Positions 1 through 5,638 of a stretch of 9,353 nucleotides of DNA are shown in pieces. Numbering within the stretch: position 1 is the first letter of the stretch; each line of letters opens with the position of its first letter. This stretch comes from an uncultured Methylococcaceae bacterium (GTDB lineage Bacteria > Pseudomonadota > Gammaproteobacteria > Methylococcales > Methylomonadaceae). Position numbers and translations under genes: made by a program. Location: assembly GCA_903873045.1 (NCBI GenBank), contig CAIQND010000753.1:1-9353 (forward strand). The letters are read 5' to 3'. Under the pieces are notes generated by a model that was given only the letters and a program-made list of their open reading frames with translations, searched no databases and was not told the DNA's origin.

Positions 1-42
1 ATAAGTCCAGGTTTCTTTATCAAATAATTGTTTAAATATCAT
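1..42 (-). CDS. Start of a persulfide dioxygenase-like MBL-fold metallo-hydrolase (partial)
   Basis: Only the first 14 codons lie in the window, read on the minus strand from the ATG at 42-40; they give MIFKQLFDKETWTY and run off the left edge. This resembles the N-terminus of ETHE1/SdoA/Blh-type metallo-beta-lactamase-fold proteins, which typically open with MIFRQLFD followed by a Thr-Tyr-rich stretch. Such enzymes oxidise glutathione persulfide to sulfite. A good Shine-Dalgarno sequence, GGAG (53-50, minus), sits 7 nt before the ATG and supports the start. No metal-binding motif is visible because the gene is cut off, so the family call rests on the N-terminus alone. The reading frame and ribosome site are seen; the enzyme name is an inference. 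Confidence 0.5.
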   Translation of the reverse strand, partial: MIFKQLFDKETWTY

Positions 43-201
43 GATGTCTCTCCGGGTGTTACTGTTAATGGGTAAGATTACGTGATCGGCGCAAGCAAAT
101 ACGTTGAACTTTTCTATACTAAAGCAAATCCTATGCCAACAGAAAAATAATAGTCAACCGACTGTTTTATTAGTTATCTTTATAACTTTACTTTATTCAA
201 A

Positions 202-260
202 TGTTTCAAAATACTGTTTCATTGAAACGCGGAACTGTTTCAATGAAACAGTATGAAACA
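202..260. repeat. Nested GTTTCA/TGAAAC palindrome
   Basis: The left arm (202-228) and right arm (237-260) are complementary over 24 bp, except for a 3-nt AAA bulge in the left arm, and enclose the 8-nt loop GCGGAACT. Each arm carries its own smaller palindrome, GTTTCATTGAAAC on the left and GTTTCAATGAAAC on the right. In total there are six GTTTCA or TGAAAC half-sites in 59 bp. It could be a REP-like mobile palindrome, a multi-site operator or a recombination site. Nothing nearby decides between these. Confidence 0.85.
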
Positions 261-280
261 AAGATATTTAAAAGCTTATC

Positions 281-336
281 ACCACGAAGACACGAAGGAC
301 ACGAAATTTTTTCTTTTTTTAGTGCTCTTCGTGTCC
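281..336. repeat. CACGAAG repeat cluster with hairpin
   Basis: Positions 282-305 carry three CACGAA units (ACCACGAAGACACGAAGG followed by ACACGAA). GGACACGAA (297-305) pairs perfectly with TTCGTGTCC (328-336) around a T-rich 22-nt loop. Related copies lie at 610-623, 1442-1466, 5639-5661 and 5751-5765. The motif resembles the CACGAAGACACGAAG intergenic repeats seen in many environmental bacterial genomes; its function is unknown. Confidence 0.8.
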
Positions 337-378
337 GGCAACTGCTCCCAGCATCGCCTAAAGCGCCTACTTTTCGAT

Positions 379-514
379 CTGTACGATTAGAATTTCATTA
401 TTCACACATATCCAAGGTTACCGTCATTCCGGCATGGATGCCGGAATGACGGGCTTAAATAAAATCATCATTATATTAAGCACTCTGCGTAAAATTGTTA
501 ACCTAATCGTACAG
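379..514. repeat. 12-bp inverted repeat enclosing another hairpin
   Basis: CTGTACGATTAG (379-390) is the exact reverse complement of CTAATCGTACAG (503-514). The 112 bp between them contain the perfect hairpin at 421-452. The arrangement looks like one repeat element into which a second palindrome has been inserted, although chance or an old rearrangement is possible. Confidence 0.5.
421..452. repeat. Perfect hairpin of the GTCATTCCGGCAT type
   Basis: CCGTCATTCCGGCAT (421-435) and ATGCCGGAATGACGG (438-452) are perfect 15-bp arms around a GG spacer. This closely matches a CGTCATTCCGGCATGGATGCC-type intergenic repeat that I recall from several gammaproteobacteria. No T-run follows, so it is more likely a repeat palindrome than an intrinsic terminator. 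Confidence 0.85.
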
Positions 515-591
515 GTTGCTACTTTTGGTGCTCTCGATTGCTTGCACCCGGCGCAATCTTACTTAACCATCCATGGCTCAGTACTGTACCT

Positions 592-607
592 CCTGCATCC
601 ATGCAGG
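592..607. repeat. Short CCTGCAT palindrome
   Basis: CCTGCAT (592-598) and ATGCAGG (601-607) are perfect 7-bp arms around CC. It stands directly before a CACGAAG-family copy and has the same build as the 421-452 hairpin, with a GG or CC spacer, but a different arm sequence. It may be a relic of a related repeat family. Confidence 0.5.
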
Positions 608-609
608 CA

Positions 610-623
610 TTCGTGGTGAATAA
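610..623 (-). repeat. CACGAAG-family repeat copy
   Basis: TTCGTGGTGAATAA is identical to the ends of the copies at 1453-1466 and, apart from the last base, at 5754-5765. It is in the opposite orientation to the cluster at 281-305, so the two could bound a 340-bp block. Confidence 0.6.
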
Positions 624-642
624 GTTTCGTGTTTTAAATACG

Positions 643-676
643 TCGATTTGTCGGGTTACGCTGTCGCTAACCCGAC
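643..676. repeat. GTCGGGTTA hairpin repeat
   Basis: GTCGGGTTA (650-658) pairs with TAACCCGAC (668-676); a bulged C and two further G-C pairs extend the stem around a TGTC loop. The leading TCGATTTGTCGGGTTACG (643-660) recurs inverted, with one mismatch, at 9083-9100. The type resembles widespread GTCGGGTTACGC/GCTAACCCGAC intergenic repeats. Confidence 0.75.
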
Positions 677-734
677 GCGATCTCATTATCAGCTTATTTC
701 ATAATTATTATTTTTTCTATTTTTATTGATTAGA

Positions 735-743
735 GGGGGGGGG
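735..743 (+). repeat. Poly-G tract of nine
   Basis: Nine consecutive G residues stand 125 bp before the start of the secreted-protein gene at 869. Such tracts are prone to slippage and, in other bacteria, to phase variation; they are also a frequent place for sequencing errors. No coding frame crosses it, so any effect would be on transcription or the transcript leader. Confidence 0.8.
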
Positions 744-815
744 TAGGATAAAATCAAGCCGTATTTATTCAATTGTGTTATTTTTTAAATTTAATGCTAA
801 AAATAATTACACTAT

Positions 816-849
816 TTCTTTTATTGCTTCTTTTATTGCTTCTTTTATT
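816..849 (+). repeat. 12-bp tandem repeat, 2.8 copies
   Basis: TTCTTTTATTGC is present at 816-827 and 828-839, with ten more matching bases at 840-849. It ends 19 bp before the ATG at 869, just upstream of the putative AGGCG ribosome site (855-859). A change in copy number would alter the untranslated leader. In the upstream-extended frame it encodes only a run of leucines, which is not a believable protein part. Confidence 0.8.
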
Positions 850-868
850 TATTTTAGGCGTTAATTTT

Positions 869-1351
869 ATGAAAATCTCTTTACTTCGCGTTATAGCGGC
901 TGTTGCGGCGTTAGCCCCGGCTATTTCTGCAAATGCTGCATTGGTTGATTACCACGAGCACTTTGACGCTAATAGTATTCACTATAATCTCAACTTTCAG
1001 GCTGATGACTCGATCATTACTGTCATTACTACCTTCAACGGAACAGCGGGTACAGATGCCCTTACCTTGGTTCCCACCGGTCTATTCGGCTTGAGTGACA
1101 ATCTGTTTGACCCCACTACATTTGCCCAAGGAGGTTGGAATATTAACGGATTGGGTTTCCATAATTCCGTTTCTGGTGAGGATTTTAATTTATACAATTC
1201 TGGACCCTATCTTAATTTAGCACATATAGCCGATATATATAGCGGTTACGCAGTAAGCAATTATTCCCCCGTACCGGTACCCGCCGCAATTTGGTTGTTT
1301 GTCAGTGGCTTAGGATTACTCACCGTCGGTCGCAGAAAAAAGATGGCTTAG
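869..1351 (+). CDS. VPxPA-CTERM (PEP-CTERM-like) secreted protein
   Basis: A 160-aa exported protein of unknown function. The start at 869 was chosen because it yields a clean signal peptide (KISLLRVIAAVAALAPAISANA, cleavage near residue 23) and follows an AGGCG site at 855-859; the same frame extends upstream only through a poly-leucine stretch. The middle (24-134) has no cysteine, is rich in Asn, Asp, Gly and aromatics, and matches no fold I know. The last 26 residues (135-160) form a sorting tail: VPVPA, a hydrophobic segment (IWLFVSGLGLLTVG), then RRKK. This matches the VPLPA-type variant of PEP-CTERM tails, which exosortases process for surface or extracellular delivery. No exosortase gene is present here. 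The gene is followed by a strong terminator and appears monocistronic. The tail class is well supported; the role of the mature part is unknown. Confidence 0.85.
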   Translation: MKISLLRVIAAVAALAPAISANAALVDYHEHFDANSIHYNLNFQADDSIITVITTFNGTAGTDALTLVPTGLFGLSDNLFDPTTFAQGGWNINGLGFHNSVSGEDFNLYNSGPYLNLAHIADIYSGYAVSNYSPVPVPAAIWLFVSGLGLLTVGRRKKMA

Positions 1352-1378
1352 TCATTATTTTTTCAATACAAAGCAAAT

Positions 1379-1411
1379 CCAAAAAACCTGGATACTCTCC
1401 AGGTTTTTTGG
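1379..1411 (+). terminator. Strong intrinsic terminator, probably bidirectional
   Basis: The left arm CCAAAAAACCTGGA (1379-1392) and right arm TCCAGGTTTTTTGG (1398-1411) are a perfect 14-bp match around a 5-nt loop, TACTC. A T6 run lies in the right arm and, by symmetry, an equivalent run reads on the minus strand. It lies 27 bp past the stop of the secreted-protein gene and 61 bp past the stop of the converging minus-strand gene at 1473-1613, so it can serve both. Confidence 0.9.
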
Positions 1412-1441
1412 CTGTAAAATCACACTATTTTTTGCCATTTT

Positions 1442-1466
1442 TTCTTCGTGTCTTCGTGGTGAATAA
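1442..1466 (-). repeat. CACGAAG-family repeat beside a stop codon
   Basis: TTCTTCGTGTCTTCGTGGTG followed by AATAA is the clearest tandem form of the family, with two CACGAAG units on the minus strand. It begins 6 bp past the stop codon of the minus-strand gene at 1473-1613. Confidence 0.75.
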
Positions 1467-1472
1467 ATTAAA

Positions 1473-1613
1473 TCACCAGTCATCGGATTTATCTTCCTCA
1501 TAAGGCTGCGCTTTAACCGTATCGGGAATTTTGGGTGTTTTTGCCGATCTGAGCAAAATTAATGTCCCGCCTAAGACAAACGCTAAGGCGGCTAAAAATA
1601 ACAATACCCACAT
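1473..1613 (-). CDS. Small DUF2897-like single-pass membrane peptide
   Basis: A 46-aa protein starting at the ATG at 1613-1611. AGGAG (1626-1622, minus) lies 8 nt upstream, which is ideal; another ATG at 1620 is only 1 nt from it and in a different frame. Residues 1-21 are a hydrophobic helix (MWVLLFLAALAFVLGGTLIL), followed by LRSAKTPKIPD and an acidic tail ending EEDKSDDW. Small size, a single N-terminal helix, the K-x-P motif and an acidic C-terminus match DUF2897, a family of tiny gammaproteobacterial membrane proteins of unknown function. It is transcribed away from trhP, with an 81-bp gap that must hold both promoters. It is easily missed because of its length. The reading frame and ribosome site are seen; the family name is from recall. 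Confidence 0.75.
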   Translation of the reverse strand: MWVLLFLAALAFVLGGTLILLRSAKTPKIPDTVKAQPYEEDKSDDW

Positions 1614-1631
1614 TTTTCATACTCCTATTTT

Positions 1632-1660
1632 TTGCTTTGTGTAAGCTGGTGTAATATACA
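1632..1660 (+). promoter_or_regulatory. Candidate sigma-70 promoter for trhP
   Basis: TTGCTT (1632-1637) and TATACA (1655-1660) are separated by 17 bp and lie 35 bp before the trhP start. Each box matches the consensus at only four of six positions or so, and the AT-rich setting makes chance matches likely. Confidence 0.3.
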
Positions 1661-1694
1661 CGCTATATTACTCTTCTCATTTACCGACATCATC

Positions 1695-3044
1695 ATGAAA
1701 CCAATCGAACTTCTCTCGCCTGCCGGCACTATTAAAAACATGCGCTATGCCTTTGCCTTCGGTGCGGATGCCGTTTATGCAGGGCAACCGCGTTACAGCT
1801 TGAGAGTACGCAACAATGATTTTCTGGTTGACAACCTGGCCAAAGGCATTGATGAAGCACATCGGCAAGGAAAAAAGTTTTTTCTGGCGGCGAATGTCAT
1901 TCCTCACAATGCCAAAGTTAAAACCTTTATGGCTGATATTACCCCTATTATCGCCATGAAACCGGATGCTTTGATTATGGCTGACCCCGGTTTGATTATG
2001 ATGACACGGGAAGCGTGGCCGGATATGCCTATCCATTTATCAGTGCAGGCCAATACCGTCAACTATGCCACTGTAAAATTCTGGCAAAGCGTCGGTATTA
2101 AGCGGGTTATTTTATCGCGTGAACTGTCGCTTGATGAAATCGAAGAAATTCGCCAAAAATGCCCGGACATCGAGCTTGAAGTGTTTGTTCACGGTGCTTT
2201 ATGTATTGCTTATTCAGGACGCTGTTTGCTGTCGGGTTATTTTAATCATCGCGATCCTAATCAAGGAACGTGTACCAACTCTTGCCGCTGGAAATATGAT
2301 ACCGTGCCTGCTCATGAAAATGCCGAAGGCGACTTGGTGCGGGATACCGAAGTGCTGTCAATGAGCGACATCAGCACCGCCAGTTGTGGAGGCGCAGAGC
2401 GACATCCCTTGGCAGACCAGTTATATTTTCTTGAAGAAGAAGGCCGCAAAGGGGAATTACTGCCGATTATGGAAGATGAAAATGGCACGTACATCATGAA
2501 CTCCAAAGACTTAAGAGCCATTGAACATGTGCAACGCTTGGTGGCTATTGGCATCAACAGCCTTAAAATAGAAGGTCGCACCAAATCCCATTATTACGTT
2601 GCCCGCACGGCGCAAACGTATCGCATGGCGATTGACGATGCACTGGCAGGCCGTGCATTTCAGCCTGAACTTATCGGTGTTTTGGAAAATTTGGCCAATC
2701 GTGGCTATACTGATGGTTTTTATCAGCGTCATCATACCCACGAACAACAAAACTATATCACCGGTTATTCCAAAAGCCATCAACAGCAATTTTGCGGCGA
2801 AATCAGAAGTTATGATCAGGCAACCGGACTGGCGACCATTGATGTAAAAAACAAATTTACCGTCGGTGACAAGTTGGAGCTTATTCTGCCCGAAGGCAAT
2901 CAGGACATTATCGTGGAGCGCATGGAAGATATGCACAGCCATAGTATGCAGGAAGCTCCCGGCGGTGGCTATGAAGTAAAAATACCGTTACCGGAATTAA
3001 ACAGTGTTAATGGTTTGTTGGCGCGTTATACTGACTTAAAGTAG
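1695..3044 (+). CDS. trhP: TrhP (YegQ), U32-family protein for tRNA 5-hydroxyuridine synthesis
   Basis: A 449-aa protein, close to the roughly 453 aa of E. coli YegQ. TrhP acts in oxygen-independent formation of 5-hydroxyuridine at tRNA wobble position U34, using prephenate, alongside the oxygen-dependent enzyme TrhO. The start at 1695 gives the family N-terminus MKPIELLSPAGTIKNMRYAF; the frame is open to 1632 but those 21 codons do not fit the family. The ADAVYAGQ motif is at 25-31. The U32 signature spans roughly 162-180 (EVFVHGALCIAYSGRCLLS), and Cys170, Cys177, Cys193 and Cys197 are likely Fe-S ligands. TYIMNSKDLRAI (265-276) and SLKIEGRTKS (289-298) are further family blocks, followed by a C-terminal domain. 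There is no clear Shine-Dalgarno sequence. The peptidase label for U32 is historical and misleading here. Confidence 0.93.
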   Translation: MKPIELLSPAGTIKNMRYAFAFGADAVYAGQPRYSLRVRNNDFLVDNLAKGIDEAHRQGKKFFLAANVIPHNAKVKTFMADITPIIAMKPDALIMADPGLIMMTREAWPDMPIHLSVQANTVNYATVKFWQSVGIKRVILSRELSLDEIEEIRQKCPDIELEVFVHGALCIAYSGRCLLSGYFNHRDPNQGTCTNSCRWKYDTVPAHENAEGDLVRDTEVLSMSDISTASCGGAERHPLADQLYFLEEEGRKGELLPIMEDENGTYIMNSKDLRAIEHVQRLVAIGINSLKIEGRTKSHYYVARTAQTYRMAIDDALAGRAFQPELIGVLENLANRGYTDGFYQRHHTHEQQNYITGYSKSHQQQFCGEIRSYDQATGLATIDVKNKFTVGDKLELILPEGNQDIIVERMEDMHSHSMQEAPGGGYEVKIPLPELNSVNGLLARYTDLK

Positions 3045-3087
3045 GTGAAGTTACCTAGCTATTGAATCGATACATAGGCATTCTATT

Positions 3088-3636
3088 ATGAACAAAAAAA
3101 ATACAGGATTGCACAAACTACTCGGTGCAATTTTTTTATGTTTGTTTAGCGTTGGGGTATACGCAGAAACAAGCATAGCCATTTTGGATTTTGAATTAAG
3201 TGATGTAACGCTTGCTCCCGGAATACCTGCTGAAATTGAAAGAACGGCGAGTATAAAGGCTATGCTCGAAGGTGAATTAAAAGGAGCTGGATACAAAATC
3301 ATTACTATTGACTTAAATGCGCAACGTGATAGCAATGGTGGTTTTGGTTATCTCTTCAGCCACAATGATGTTGCCGCAGAACTTGCTAATAAAGCCGGAG
3401 CTGATTATGTATTGGTTGGCAGACTGCATAAACCAAGTTTTTTATTTGCCTACCTGATGGGGCATTTAATTAAAACCAATGATGGAGGATTGATAGAAAA
3501 CTATGTGGTAGAAACAAAAGGCGGGGATAAAAAATTAACATTAAAAGCCGTTGAAACACTTGCATCAAAAATAGATCAAAATCTGGATAAAATTTACACG
3601 CCACCACCCCCTATCAGGACAGTTCACACAAAATAA
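3088..3636 (+). CDS. DUF3280/DUF2380-like secreted protein
   Basis: A 182-aa protein of unknown function. Residues 1-26 form a typical signal peptide (KLLGAIFLCLFSVGVYA, cut before ET), so the protein is probably periplasmic. The mature part opens with SIAILDFELSDVT (29-41), which resembles the opening of DUF3280 (named DUF2380 in places), a group of predicted secreted proteins common in methylotrophs and other proteobacteria. Later comes GADYVLVGRLHKPSFLFAYL, followed by a lysine-rich stretch and a PPPP-containing tail (TPPPPIRT). The alternation of a strand beginning AILDF with GADYVLVGRL is reminiscent of TolB- or LpoB-like domains in which a secreted alpha/beta domain binds a partner, but that is conjecture. 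It lies 43 bp after trhP, so it may be co-transcribed with it, and is followed by a hairpin. Confidence 0.75.
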   Translation: MNKKNTGLHKLLGAIFLCLFSVGVYAETSIAILDFELSDVTLAPGIPAEIERTASIKAMLEGELKGAGYKIITIDLNAQRDSNGGFGYLFSHNDVAAELANKAGADYVLVGRLHKPSFLFAYLMGHLIKTNDGGLIENYVVETKGGDKKLTLKAVETLASKIDQNLDKIYTPPPPIRTVHTK

Positions 3637-3640
3637 TCAT

Positions 3641-3666
3641 TAAGCGTTGTTAAGTAACAACGCTTA
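3641..3666 (+). terminator. Hairpin after the DUF3280-like gene, probable terminator
   Basis: TAAGCGTTGTT (3641-3651) pairs perfectly with AACAACGCTTA (3656-3666) around a 4-nt AAGT loop, starting 5 bp past the stop codon. There is no proper T-run, only TATATT, so termination may be partial, or the hairpin may stabilise the message. Confidence 0.65.
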
Positions 3667-3703
3667 TATTAAATTACTTGGTGTGCCTTACTAAAGGCGA
3701 GAG

Positions 3704-3760
3704 GTGAAAATTCTTCTAGCCTTGAACTTTAATCCTTTCACCTTGAACCTTAATCTATGA
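3704..3760 (+). CDS. Possible 18-aa leader peptide overlapping rraA
   Basis: A GTG at 3704-3706, 6 nt after AAGG (3694-3697), opens a frame of 18 codons reading roughly MKILLALNFNPFTLNLNL. Its TGA at 3758-3760 overlaps the rraA start in an ATGA arrangement, the classical form for translational coupling. rraA itself lacks a good ribosome site close to its ATG. Against this, most of the frame consists of a 15-bp direct repeat, so the peptide may be accidental. No conservation can be checked here. Confidence 0.3.
   Translation: MKILLALNFNPFTLNLNL
3720..3755 (+). repeat. 15-bp direct repeat before rraA
   Basis: CCTTGAACTTTAATC (3720-3734) and CCTTGAACCTTAATC (3741-3755) differ at one base and are 21 bp apart from start to start. 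The second copy ends 1 bp before the rraA ATG, where a ribosome site would normally lie. Confidence 0.75.
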
Positions 3761-4242
3761 CTTTCACTACTGCTAATCTTTGCGATGACCACTCAGGAGA
3801 GGATTATTTCCAAATTGCTGAGTCAGCATTTATCTCTTACGGGGCTAAGCCAGTCTTTTCAGGCCAAATCACCACTCTGAAAACGTTTGAGGATAACGCG
3901 TTAGTCAGAAGCGTTCTGGAAGAAAAAGTAGAAAACAGGGTGTTAGTCATTGATAGCGGCGGCTCTCATCGCTGTGCTTTGGTAGACAATAATATGGCAA
4001 TGCTTGCCATTAATAATGGCTGGCAAGGTATTATTATTTATGGCTGCCTTCGGGATGCTGCACTGATCAATAAACTCCCGATTGGCATCCGCGCACTACA
4101 TACACATCCCTTACAAAGCCATAAAAAAGGCAATGGCGACCGCGACTTATTAGTCTCTTTTGCCGGCGTCAATTTTAAAAAAGATCATTTTTTATATGCG
4201 GATATGGATGGAATTATCGTATCCGCAAGCCTGTTGAGTTAA
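3757..4242 (+). CDS. rraA: RraA, regulator of RNase E activity (HMG/CHA aldolase-fold family)
   Basis: A 161-aa protein, the same length as E. coli RraA. RraA binds RNase E and inhibits it, stabilising many messages. The N-terminus TTANLCDDH matches the family, so the start at 3757 is secure although no Shine-Dalgarno sequence stands next to it. Family blocks are FSGQITTLKTFEDN (34-47), RVLVIDSGGSHRCALVDN (61-78) and GWQGIIIYGCLRD (88-100). The fold is shared with 4-hydroxy-4-methyl-2-oxoglutarate aldolases, whose metal site needs a D-x20-R-D motif. Here Arg99-Asp100 is present, unlike E. coli RraA where the Asp is Gln, but position 78, where the first Asp belongs, is Asn, with Asp at 77. It is therefore probably a true RraA, with an incomplete catalytic motif. 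ispH begins 36 bp downstream. Confidence 0.88.
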   Translation: MTFTTANLCDDHSGEDYFQIAESAFISYGAKPVFSGQITTLKTFEDNALVRSVLEEKVENRVLVIDSGGSHRCALVDNNMAMLAINNGWQGIIIYGCLRDAALINKLPIGIRALHTHPLQSHKKGNGDRDLLVSFAGVNFKKDHFLYADMDGIIVSASLLS

Positions 4243-4278
4243 AATAATCTCAACTTAACCTAGTAAAGAAGTCAAGAT

Positions 4279-5238
4279 ATGCAAATTGTACTCGCTAACC
4301 CCCGTGGATTCTGTGCCGGCGTAGACCGCGCCATCGAAATTGTTGACCAAGCGATCGAAACGTTTGGTGCGCCCATTTATGTTCGGCATGAAGTGGTTCA
4401 TAACCGTACCGTTGTTGATGGACTTAAAGAAAAAGGCGCTATTTTCATAGAAGAATTAACTGACGTGCCCGTAGGTTCTTACCTTATTTTTAGTGCTCAT
4501 GGCGTTTCCAAGCAAGTCCAGCAAGAAGCTAAAGAGCGCAACTTAACCGTCTTTGATGCCACCTGCCCGCTAGTGACTAAAGTTCACATTCAGGTTGCCA
4601 AGCATGCAAAATCAGACCGGGAAGTTATTCTCATCGGTCATGCGGGTCACCCTGAAGTTGAAGGTACTATGGGGCAATATGAAAAATGCACTGACAATGG
4701 TGGTATTTATTTAGTAGAAACGCCGGATGACGTTAACAAATTAGTCGTCAATAACCCGGATAACCTGGCTTATGTAACACAAACGACGCTGTCCATGACG
4801 GATACCAAAATTATGGTTGATGCCTTAAGATCCCGCTTTACCTCCATTCAAGAACAGAAAAAAGACGACATCTGCTACGCCACCCAAAATCGCCAGGATG
4901 CGGTCTTTGAACTGGCAAAAACAGCTGATACCATTCTGGTTGTAGGCTCTATCAACAGTTCTAATTCCAACCGCTTGCGAGAAATTGCCGAGCAACTGGG
5001 TAAAACAGCCTATTTGATTGACACGGCAAAGGATATGCAACAAAGCTGGTTTGAGGGTGTTAATGTTGTCGGTGTCACTGCCGGCGCTTCTGCACCGGAA
5101 GTGCTGGTGCAGGAAGTCATTAATCAGTTAAAACAATGGGGCGGTAAATCAGCCATTGAAATTCAAGGCATAGAAGAAAAAGTGGTATTTTCTTTGCCTA
5201 GAGGCTTAAAAAAGGAAAAAGAGTTGAGTGCAAGCTGA
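4279..5238 (+). CDS. ispH: IspH, 4-hydroxy-3-methylbut-2-enyl diphosphate reductase
   Basis: A 319-aa protein, full length for the family (E. coli 316 aa). It performs the last step of the MEP pathway in the cytosol, reducing HMBPP to IPP and DMAPP, the precursors of ubiquinone, undecaprenyl phosphate and other isoprenoids. The iron-sulfur ligands Cys12 (PRGFCAGV), Cys96 (ATCPLV) and Cys199 (DDICYATQNRQ) are all present. Substrate contacts His41 (EVVHNRTVV), His74 (FSAHGVS), His124 and catalytic Glu126 (GHAGHPEVEGT), Thr167-171 (TQTTLS) and the GSINSSNSNRL block (223-233) are intact. The start at 4279 gives the universal MQIVLANPRGFCAGV. It probably belongs to one operon with rraA and hslR, which overlaps its end by 11 bp. 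Confidence 0.97.
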   Translation: MQIVLANPRGFCAGVDRAIEIVDQAIETFGAPIYVRHEVVHNRTVVDGLKEKGAIFIEELTDVPVGSYLIFSAHGVSKQVQQEAKERNLTVFDATCPLVTKVHIQVAKHAKSDREVILIGHAGHPEVEGTMGQYEKCTDNGGIYLVETPDDVNKLVVNNPDNLAYVTQTTLSMTDTKIMVDALRSRFTSIQEQKKDDICYATQNRQDAVFELAKTADTILVVGSINSSNSNRLREIAEQLGKTAYLIDTAKDMQQSWFEGVNVVGVTAGASAPEVLVQEVINQLKQWGGKSAIEIQGIEEKVVFSLPRGLKKEKELSAS

Positions 5239-5623
5239 ACTCGAAACCATCCGTCTGGATAAATGGTTATGGACTGCGCGTTTTTTTAAAACGCGCAAAC
5301 TGGCTACAGATGCTATTTCCGGTGGAAAAGTTCATGTCAACAAGCAACGCACAAAACCGGGAAAAGAAATAAAACCGGGCGCGTTGCTCTCCATAAGCAA
5401 AGAGGGACTGAACTGGGAAGTCACAATAATAGGAATTTCCAAGCAAAGACGACCGGCTAAAGAGGCCATTCTGCTCTATGAAGAAACGCCTGAAAGTTTT
5501 GCAAAACGTCAGCAACAAATGATTCTGCAACGCGAACAACGCGAACTGTTTGATTTGAGTGGCCAGGATCATAAACCCAACAAAAAAGAAAGACGCTTGA
5601 TACATCGCTTTAAGCAGGTGTAG
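5228..5623 (+). CDS. hslR: Hsp15 (HslR), S4-domain ribosome-associated heat-shock protein
   Basis: A 131-aa basic protein (E. coli Hsp15 is 133 aa). Hsp15 binds stalled 50S subunits carrying a nascent chain with peptidyl-tRNA and helps return them to the translating pool. The S4 RNA-binding domain covers about residues 6-66: IRLDKWLWTARFFKTRKLA, then the DAISGGKVHVNKQRTKPGKEIKPG turn-strand pattern typical of S4. A lysine/arginine-rich tail ends KPNKKERRLIHRFKQV, as in E. coli. The start is a GTG at 5228, inside the end of ispH with an 11-bp overlap, which points to translational coupling; no ATG in frame would retain the S4 domain. A purine-rich AAGGAAAAAGAG upstream may serve as the ribosome site. 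The context places it as the last gene of an rraA-ispH-hslR unit. Confidence 0.92.
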   Translation: MQAELETIRLDKWLWTARFFKTRKLATDAISGGKVHVNKQRTKPGKEIKPGALLSISKEGLNWEVTIIGISKQRRPAKEAILLYEETPESFAKRQQQMILQREQRELFDLSGQDHKPNKKERRLIHRFKQV

Positions 5624-5638
5624 ATTCGCGATTTATTT

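Larger units (their letters stand above)
43..868. other. Gene-free stretch crowded with short palindromic repeats
   Basis: No reading frame here has a recognisable product, a good ribosome site or domain-like composition. The short plus-strand frames at 201-449, 434-619 and 538-729 are translations of palindromic repeats. The stretch holds a nested GTTTCA palindrome (202-260), CACGAAG repeats (281-336 and 610-623), a 12-bp inverted repeat (379-390 with 503-514), a perfect GTCATTCCGGCAT-type hairpin (421-452), a small palindrome (592-607), a GTCGGGTTA hairpin (643-676), a G9 tract (735-743) and a 12-bp tandem repeat (816-849). The ends should hold promoters for the minus-strand gene at 1-42 and the plus-strand gene at 869, but I cannot place them firmly. 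Confidence 0.7.

Noticed and set aside
202..336. CRISPR array
   Set aside because: Repeats are inverted and differ in spacing; there are no regular direct repeats with unique spacers and no cas genes.
201..449. 82-aa plus-strand frame in the left repeat region
   Set aside because: It translates the GTTTCA palindrome, CACGAAG repeats and the 421-452 hairpin; no domain is visible.
773..868. 32-codon upstream extension of the secreted-protein frame
   Set aside because: It begins with TTG, is mainly a leucine run made by a 12-bp tandem repeat, and would bury the clean signal peptide that starts at 869.
4233..4254. Terminator at the rraA stop
   Set aside because: GTTGAG and CTCAAC give only a 6-bp stem with a 10-nt loop and no T-run, so rraA and ispH are more likely one transcript.
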